DNA of 19,846 bases from JASGCK01 sp031538565 (GTDB lineage Bacteria; Pseudomonadota; Gammaproteobacteria; Burkholderiales; Burkholderiaceae_C): contig JAVKLS010000053.1 in the NCBI GenBank assembly GCA_031538565.1, positions 1 through 19,846 on the forward strand, read 5' to 3'. The position numbers and the translations under genes are program-made. The notes beneath the pieces are model-generated. The model saw nothing but the letters and a program-made list of their open reading frames with translations. It did not search any database and had not been told where the DNA came from. Shown here in pieces: positions 15,627-19,846 of the stretch; the stretch's first letter is position 1, and every line of letters starts with the position of its first letter.

Positions 15627-16760
15627 ATGATGAAAAAACGTACGGCTCTGAAAGCCACAGCCCTAGCAACGGCTGCACTAACGGTGCTGGCTCTTGTGGG
15701 TTGCGGTCAAAAAGAAACCCCCGCACCCGTTGCGGCAGCTCCTAAGGCCGAGCCATTCAAAATTGCCTTTGCCTATGTAGGTCCTGTGGGCGACGGTGGC
15801 TGGACCTTCGCACACGACAACGCACGCAAAGCGCTGGTGAAAGAGTTTGGCGACAAAATTGCGACATCGTTTGTAGAGAACGTACCGGAATCCGCAGATG
15901 CCGAGCGTGTGCTGCGTGACATGGCAGGTCAAGGCAACAAATTGATTTTTGGCACAACCTTTGGCTACATGGATCCCATGCTAAAGGTGGCGCCTGAGTT
16001 CAAGGACATTAAGTTCGAACACGCCACGGGCTACAAAACGGCCGACAATATGCGCACCTACGACAGCCGCACCTACGAGGGCGCGTACATGGCTGGCGTA
16101 GTCGCGGGCAAGATGACGAAGACCAACGTACTTGGCGTGGTGGGGTCTATTCCTATCCCAGAGGTGATTCGCAACATCAACAGCTTTACGCTGGGCGCAC
16201 AAAGTGTCAATCCAAAGGTTAAAACCCGCGTGGTGTGGGTGGGCGAGTGGTTTGCGCCACCCAAAGAAACCGAAGCAGCGACCTCTTTGATTAATGGCGG
16301 AGCAGACGTGCTGATGCAAAACACGGACTCGCCTGCTGTTTTGCAAACTGCTGAAAAGCTAGGTAAGCGCGCTTTTGGATGGGATTCGGACATGACGGCC
16401 TACGGTCCTAAAGCGCATCTGGGCTCCGCCGTCATCAACTGGGCTCCTTACTACATTAAAGCCACGCGTGACGCGATGGATGGCAAGTGGGTAACGGGGC
16501 AAGCTTGGTGGGGCGTGAAAGAAGGCGCGATTGATTTTGTGAGTCTCGCTACAGATGTGCCTGCCGATGTCAAAACCAAACTTGATTCAGTCAAAGCTGC
16601 GTTGAAAGATGGTTCGCTGGTAATTTGGAAGGGACCCATTAAAGGTCAAGATGGCAAAGACGTCTTGAAAGACGGCGAAGCAGCGGACGATAAATTCTTA
16701 AGCGGGGTTAGCTTTTACGTCAAAGGCGTGGAAGGCAAAGTACCTAGCGGCAAGAAGTAA
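15627..16760 (+). CDS. BMP-family ABC transporter substrate-binding lipoprotein
   Basis: This 377-residue protein is the extracytoplasmic binding component of a BMP/PnrA-type ABC importer; characterised members bind nucleosides or purines. A lipoprotein signal is clear: MMKKR, a hydrophobic stretch, and lipobox LVGC with Cys26 as the lipidated residue, then an Ala/Pro-rich linker. The binding domain shows the family pattern FKIAFAYVGPVGDGGWTFAH, RTYEGAYMAGVVAGKM, and TDSPAVLQTAEKLGKRAFGWDSDM. Two adjacent ATGs (15627, 15630) could start it; GAAAGTGAG lies about 7 nt upstream. The ATPase and permeases are not in the window. A purine-related amidohydrolase begins 11 bp downstream, which suggests a purine or oxidised-purine ligand, but that is inference. 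Confidence 0.93.
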   Translation: MMKKRTALKATALATAALTVLALVGCGQKETPAPVAAAPKAEPFKIAFAYVGPVGDGGWTFAHDNARKALVKEFGDKIATSFVENVPESADAERVLRDMAGQGNKLIFGTTFGYMDPMLKVAPEFKDIKFEHATGYKTADNMRTYDSRTYEGAYMAGVVAGKMTKTNVLGVVGSIPIPEVIRNINSFTLGAQSVNPKVKTRVVWVGEWFAPPKETEAATSLINGGADVLMQNTDSPAVLQTAEKLGKRAFGWDSDMTAYGPKAHLGSAVINWAPYYIKATRDAMDGKWVTGQAWWGVKEGAIDFVSLATDVPADVKTKLDSVKAALKDGSLVIWKGPIKGQDGKDVLKDGEAADDKFLSGVSFYVKGVEGKVPSGKK

Positions 16761-16771
16761 TCTTTGGCTGT

Positions 16772-18199
16772 ATGAACCGCACTCTAATTCACCAAGCAGG
16801 GTGCGTTGCGGCTCAAGACGACGCGCAATCCGAACTTCGGGGCGCGTCGCTTTTATTGGCGCAGGGACTTATTGCCCGCATCTTTAAACAGGGCGATGCG
16901 GCTGACGCGGCCGCACTTAAAGCCTTACTCGATCAAGCGGACACAAATTTAGAAGTGATTGATGCGCGGCATCATGTCGTCGTGCCAGGCATGGTCAATA
17001 CGCATCACCACATGGTGCAAAGTTTGACTCGAGCCATTCCTGGCGTGCAAAGCGCCGAACTCTTTTCGTGGCTGCGCGGGCTGTACCCTATTTGGGCAGG
17101 ACTTACGCCCGATATGGTGCGCGTGTCCACGCAAATTGCGATGGCGGAGTTGCTGCTCTCTGGCTGCACCACCAGTAGCGACCACCTCTACATTTACCCC
17201 AACGGCATACGGCTAGATGACTCTATTGAGGCAGCGCACCGCATCGGAATGCGCTTTGTTGCCACGCGCGGCAGCATGAGCGTAGGACAAAGTGCAGGCG
17301 GACTGCCGCCCGACCGTGTGGTGGAGCGCGAAGACTTTATCCTGAAAGAATCGCAGCGCCTGATTGAGACGTGGCACGACGCCAAACACGGCGCGATGAC
17401 GCAAGTGGCACTGGCACCTTGCTCGCCATTTAGCGTCAGCGTTGACTTGATGCGCGAGTCTGCCAAACTGGCACGCAGCTACGGTGTGCGCCTGCACACA
17501 CACTTAGCTGAAAACGATCACGACGTGGCGTACAGCCAAGAAAAATTTAATTGCACACCCGCGCAGTACGCCGAAGATTTAGGCTGGTTGGGCGCAGATG
17601 TGTGGCACGCGCACTGCGTGAAATTGGACGAAGTGGGTATTTCGCTTTTTGCTGCCACGCGCACAGGCGTTGCGCATTGTCCGTGTAGCAATATGCGCCT
17701 TGCCAGTGGCATCTTGCCGCTTCGCAAAATGCTGGATGCGGGCGTGCCCGTGGGTTTGGGCGTGGACGGCAGCGCCAGCAACGACGCCGCACACATCTTG
17801 GCAGAAGCACGGCAAGCCATGCTGCTGGCTCGCGTAGGCCGCTCGTTAGACTCCTTCGGCTGCGACGTAGGCCCTGCTGAAATGACGCCGCGCGACGCGC
17901 TGCGGCTTGCCACACGCGGCGGTGCCCAAGTGCTGGGGCGAAGTCACGACATTGGACAAATCAAAGAAGGCTACGCGGCGGACCTGGCACTTTTTCGCAC
18001 CGATACGCTGTCAATGGCAGGCGGCGCGGTACATGACCCCGTGGGTGCGCTACTGCTATGCGCCAGCCACAACGCCGACTACACCATCGTGGGCGGCAAA
18101 GTTGTGGTGCGCGAAGGCAGGCTTGCCACCGTTGAAATAGAGCCCCTCATTGAGCAGCACAACCGTCATGCGTTTGTGCTTGCTAATGCGGCAAAGTGA
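16772..18199 (+). CDS. 8-oxoguanine deaminase-like amidohydrolase
   Basis: This is a 475-residue metal-dependent amidohydrolase of the TrzN/AtzB/SsnA-like group; the closest pattern I recognise is 8-oxoguanine deaminase, which turns 8-oxoguanine into uric acid and ammonia. The metal-site motif HHH at 78-80 (VNTHHHMVQSLTRA) is followed by HTHLAEN with His244 and Glu247, HAHC with His279 and His281, and Asp332 in GLGVDGSASND. The segment SGCTTSSDHLYIYP and the Gly-rich SMSVGQSAGGLPPD are characteristic of the 8-oxoguanine group. A C-terminal beta domain follows (GYAADLALFRTDT, then YTIVGGKVVVREGRL). It lies 11 bp after the BMP lipoprotein gene, so import and deamination of a purine are probably linked. 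Substrate is not proven; related enzymes act on triazines or guanine. Confidence 0.88.
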   Translation: MNRTLIHQAGCVAAQDDAQSELRGASLLLAQGLIARIFKQGDAADAAALKALLDQADTNLEVIDARHHVVVPGMVNTHHHMVQSLTRAIPGVQSAELFSWLRGLYPIWAGLTPDMVRVSTQIAMAELLLSGCTTSSDHLYIYPNGIRLDDSIEAAHRIGMRFVATRGSMSVGQSAGGLPPDRVVEREDFILKESQRLIETWHDAKHGAMTQVALAPCSPFSVSVDLMRESAKLARSYGVRLHTHLAENDHDVAYSQEKFNCTPAQYAEDLGWLGADVWHAHCVKLDEVGISLFAATRTGVAHCPCSNMRLASGILPLRKMLDAGVPVGLGVDGSASNDAAHILAEARQAMLLARVGRSLDSFGCDVGPAEMTPRDALRLATRGGAQVLGRSHDIGQIKEGYAADLALFRTDTLSMAGGAVHDPVGALLLCASHNADYTIVGGKVVVREGRLATVEIEPLIEQHNRHAFVLANAAK

Positions 18200-18243
18200 G
18201 CCGCAAAGTAGGACATTAGCTGCACTCATACTTTGTTGAACAA

Positions 18244-18260
18244 GGGCGCTCAAGGCGCCC
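18244..18260. terminator. Hairpin between convergent genes, probable bidirectional terminator
   Basis: GGGCGC at 18244-18249 pairs perfectly with GCGCCC at 18255-18260 around a 5-base loop. On the plus strand it is followed by AAATGGTTTTT, a short T run. It lies 44 bp after the stop of the deaminase gene and covers the 3' end of the convergent minus-strand gene, whose TGA stop lies in the loop. The T tract is interrupted, and on the minus strand only TTGTT follows, so termination strength is uncertain. Confidence 0.6.
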
Positions 18261-19110
18261 AAATGGTTTTTGAAACTTTGGTTTTATTGCCGCTGGCATC
18301 CATGCCCGTGTACTTGACGACGTACTGGCGATTAGGGGCATTTTTAATCCAAAAGCTAAGTACCTCATCGCCAAAAGTTGCGCCATTAGCGGCTCCATTA
18401 GCGGCGCCATTACCAACTTCAACATCGCTAGCAACAAAACTTGCATCGCTTGAAGTTACGCTATCGAGCAGCGACACAGGGTACGGGTCGTAATTGTCAG
18501 AAATGGTCGGGGTCACCACCACCTCCGTCCAGCCCGTGCGGGGCGAAGCAGCATTGCGCCCGCTCGCGTAAGTCACCACTGAAAAATCAAAACTAGGGGT
18601 AACCGTGTCAAAAGGAATCACGCGCCTTAGTGCATAAGGCGGCGGCACCCACTCGCTGCCTTTGTAATACGCACTCACATAGGCAGGGTCAGCTTTAGGT
18701 AGTTTGACGGTGAATTTATCGCTTGATTGCCCCGCCTTTAAGCAATAAGCAGCGGTACAACGCCCCCATCGAATTTCATACTGATTTGATTCCATCATAG
18801 GAGACTCCCTACCCACCCATCCACTGGGCGAACCAACCACAATGGGAGGCGTCATATCCTCTTCTGAAACATCTTTATAAACAGCCTCATAATAAAACTG
18901 CGCTTCGCCTGGTGCATCGCCTAAAAAAAACGAATCTACTCCAAACCCTTTTTGAGTGGCATCTACTTTAAAGGTATAAAGCGCCGATTTAACTTTGGTA
19001 ACAGGGTCAATCACGTGCTTGCCATAGCCCGTAACAGATGCAATTTGGGCCGTGGCAACTAACGGGGCAGTCAGTAAACACAGCGTGAATAAAGTGCGAT
19101 TGAGTTTCAT
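18250..19110 (-). CDS. Secreted protein with Ig/HYR-like C-terminal domain, function unknown
   Basis: I do not recognise a full-length family for this 286-residue protein. A clear Sec signal peptide (MKLNRTLFTLCLLTAPLVATAQ) predicts export. The middle (about 25-165) is rich in aromatics and has two Cys close together (GRCTAAYCLKAG) that could form a disulfide. From about residue 195 the sequence resembles an Ig-like or HYR-type domain: VVVTPTISDNYDPYPVSLL, then YVVKYTGMDASGNKTKV at the end. A Gly-Asn-Ala linker (GNGAANGAANGATFG) interrupts this domain. The start ATG has AAAGG 6 nt upstream, overlapping the stop of the M15 peptidase 9 bp away, so the two form an operon. Role unknown; a cell-surface or wall-associated partner of the peptidase is a guess from context. 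Confidence 0.8.
   Translation of the reverse strand: MKLNRTLFTLCLLTAPLVATAQIASVTGYGKHVIDPVTKVKSALYTFKVDATQKGFGVDSFFLGDAPGEAQFYYEAVYKDVSEEDMTPPIVVGSPSGWVGRESPMMESNQYEIRWGRCTAAYCLKAGQSSDKFTVKLPKADPAYVSAYYKGSEWVPPPYALRRVIPFDTVTPSFDFSVVTYASGRNAASPRTGWTEVVVTPTISDNYDPYPVSLLDSVTSSDASFVASDVEVGNGAANGAANGATFGDEVLSFWIKNAPNRQYVVKYTGMDASGNKTKVSKTIWAP
18382..18417. repeat. Three 12-bp tandem units inside the secreted protein gene
   Basis: The units at 18382-18393, 18394-18405 and 18406-18417 share the core CCATTA followed by GCGGC, the third being diverged. They encode the Asn-Gly-Ala-Ala linker of the secreted protein. Each unit is four codons, so slippage would keep the frame. Confidence 0.7.
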
Positions 19111-19119
19111 GTTGAGCCT

Positions 19120-19652
19120 TTATTTGATAAATTGAAAATGAATGGGGTCACTTTTTTTAAGTGGGCGATGTAGATTAAATTGCCCTGCCAAGACGTCGAT
19201 ACGTGCATTAGAGATGCCAGACCAATTGGCATCAAAGGCAATGCCTAATGAGTGGCGTGACGTTTTGCCCGCCTCAGTTTTCAGCTGATGTTTTTTATGC
19301 GCTTCAGTTACAGCATCCTTGGTGGCGGCACAAGCTGGGATAGTCGTCGTTAATGTGGGATTCTTTATGAAGTCGTTGTTTCTACTCACAATATCAAAAA
19401 AATACGTCTGATAACTTGGCGGTCGCCAAGCAGAGTTAACGGTGAACGTGCCGCCCTCGCTTTGCACGGCACGGCGCAGATCATTAAGCGCCTTGTTCAT
19501 GGCGGGTGAGAGCTTATCTTCGCGCACAGGGTTTTTCCCATCTAAAAATGGTTTGGCCTCATCGTCTGTTGGAGGAGCTAGCGGTGTGATAGGGCAAGGC
19601 TTCGGGTGGCAATAAGCGCTATTTTGATACCTTTGATAGCCCGCTTGGCACG
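19120..19652 (-). pseudogene. M15-family D,D-carboxypeptidase-like peptidase, 5' end lost to insertion sequences
   Basis: The C-terminal domain matches zinc peptidases of family M15 (VanY/LAS type), which cut D-Ala-D-Ala or peptide crosslinks in peptidoglycan. Counting from a GTG at 19527, substrate-binding Arg35 is in SAWRPPS, zinc ligands His92 and Asp99 are in SRHSLGIAFD, and His130 is in DPIHFQF. The frame stays open and protein-like upstream of that GTG, with a Cys-containing stretch and a Pro-rich linker (KPCPITPLAPPTDDEAKPF). It has no ATG and runs into IS-like sequence near 19653 and a stop at 19683-19681. The original start and any signal peptide are therefore missing. A shortened protein from 19527 (GTG) or 19500 (ATG) could still be made and would keep the catalytic core. 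It is the first gene of an operon with the secreted protein downstream. Confidence 0.75.
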
Positions 19653-19709
19653 TGTAGAGAGTAAATGAATTGTCCTGTTTTTAGCAAATGAAATGTCCGC
19701 ATAGAAAGT
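19653..19709. mobile_element. Probable end of a second insertion sequence (remnant) with 23-bp direct repeats
   Basis: Two adjacent 23-bp units, 19653-19675 and 19676-19698, are identical at 17 of 23 positions, both starting TGT and ending AATG(A)A-TGTCC-like. Serial repeats of this kind (GGACATTTC on the minus strand) are typical transposase-binding sites at IS termini, I think of IS21- or IS481-like elements. The segment lies between the truncated peptidase frame and the IS3-type end at 19710, so it is best read as an earlier insertion later hit by the IS3 element. The family is not established. Confidence 0.45.
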
Positions 19710-19846
19710 TGAAGTTACCCCGATTTCACGGACACTTTGTCGATAAGACAGAAGGAGTCCGAAATGCGAGAGAAGAACAAGCCGTACCCAGAGCAATTTA
19801 GATTGCAAATGGTCGAATTGGTCAAGGCGGGGCGCAAGCCCCGCGA
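19710..19846 (+). mobile_element. Left end of an IS3-family insertion sequence (continues beyond window)
   Basis: TGAAGTTACCCCGATTTCAC at 19710-19729, followed by GGACAC, looks like an IS3-family terminal inverted repeat (TGA start, CCCCGATTT core, GGACA end). A transposase orfA begins 54 bp inside, the usual spacing. The right end, the orfB reading frame and the target duplication lie outside the window, so completeness cannot be judged. Confidence 0.75.
19764..19846 (+). CDS. IS3-family transposase OrfA, N-terminal fragment (3' partial)
   Basis: An ATG at 19764 preceded by AAGGAG (19752-19757) at 6-nt spacing opens a frame that runs to the window edge. The 27 visible residues, beginning MREKNKPYPEQFRLQMVELV, match the N-terminal helix-turn-helix of IS3-family OrfA proteins, which bind the IS ends; OrfA is normally joined to the OrfB integrase by a programmed frameshift. 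It was too short to be listed among larger frames but is well supported by the adjacent terminal repeat. Confidence 0.8.
   Translation, partial: MREKNKPYPEQFRLQMVELVKAGRKPR

Noticed and set aside
19661..19683. N-terminal extension of the M15 peptidase reading through to the stop at 19683
   Set aside because: This part coincides with the IS-like 23-bp repeats, so the encoded residues are probably not ancestral protein.

Overview
The window looks like a chromosomal segment of a betaproteobacterium, most likely order Burkholderiales. The evidence is a DUF3717-domain protein (a family I know mainly from Burkholderiales), gatCAB divergent from mreBCD-mrdA, LPS-transport genes next to rpoN, and the character of the proteins. 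Nearly all the content is recognisable housekeeping machinery. The right end, after about 18.2 kb, is accessory: two secreted or cell-wall-related genes broken by insertion-sequence DNA.

Layout. (1) 2-187, plus strand: the 3' tail of an unrecognised gene. (2) 216-9600, minus strand: a long co-directional block transcribed right to left: gatC, gatA, gatB (Asp/Glu-tRNA amidotransferase), ugpB (glycerol-3-phosphate binding protein), lptA and lptB (LPS transport), rpoN (sigma-54), an RlmL-type 23S rRNA methyltransferase, and a DUF3717-DUF1289 protein. Five junctions here are 4-bp ATGA stop/start overlaps. (3) 9601-9670: a 70-bp divergent promoter region. (4) 9671-14128, plus strand: mreB, mreC, mreD and mrdA (PBP2), the rod-shape and cell-wall elongation genes. 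(5) 14186-15573: kdsD and a short lptC, the other half of the usual kds/lpt cluster. (6) 15627-18199: a BMP-family lipoprotein and an 8-oxoguanine deaminase-like amidohydrolase, probably one purine-salvage operon. (7) 18244-18260: a hairpin between convergent genes. (8) 18250-19652, minus strand: a secreted protein with an Ig-like C-terminus, preceded in its operon by an M15 peptidase that has lost its 5' end. (9) 19653-19846: ends of two different insertion sequences, apparently nested, including the start of an IS3-family orfA that runs off the window.

How the genes work together. The envelope theme is strong: Kdo precursor synthesis (KdsD), LPS transport (LptA, LptB, LptC), cell shape and peptidoglycan (MreBCD, PBP2), and a probable peptidoglycan-trimming M15 peptidase. 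The classic order kdsD-kdsC-lptC-lptA-lptB-rpoN is broken here. kdsD and lptC lie on one strand without kdsC, and lptA-lptB-rpoN lie about 9 kb away on the other strand behind ugpB. A REP-like palindrome sits in frame in the first codons of lptA, close to that breakpoint, and LptC is unusually short.

I found no convincing undescribed multi-gene system. The items most worth checking are the REP insertion in lptA, the short LptC, the rearranged lpt locus, and the IS-disrupted secreted module at the right end. No tRNA, rRNA, CRISPR array or riboswitch was seen. No gene-free stretch longer than about 70 bp exists except the IS-derived sequence at 19653-19763.
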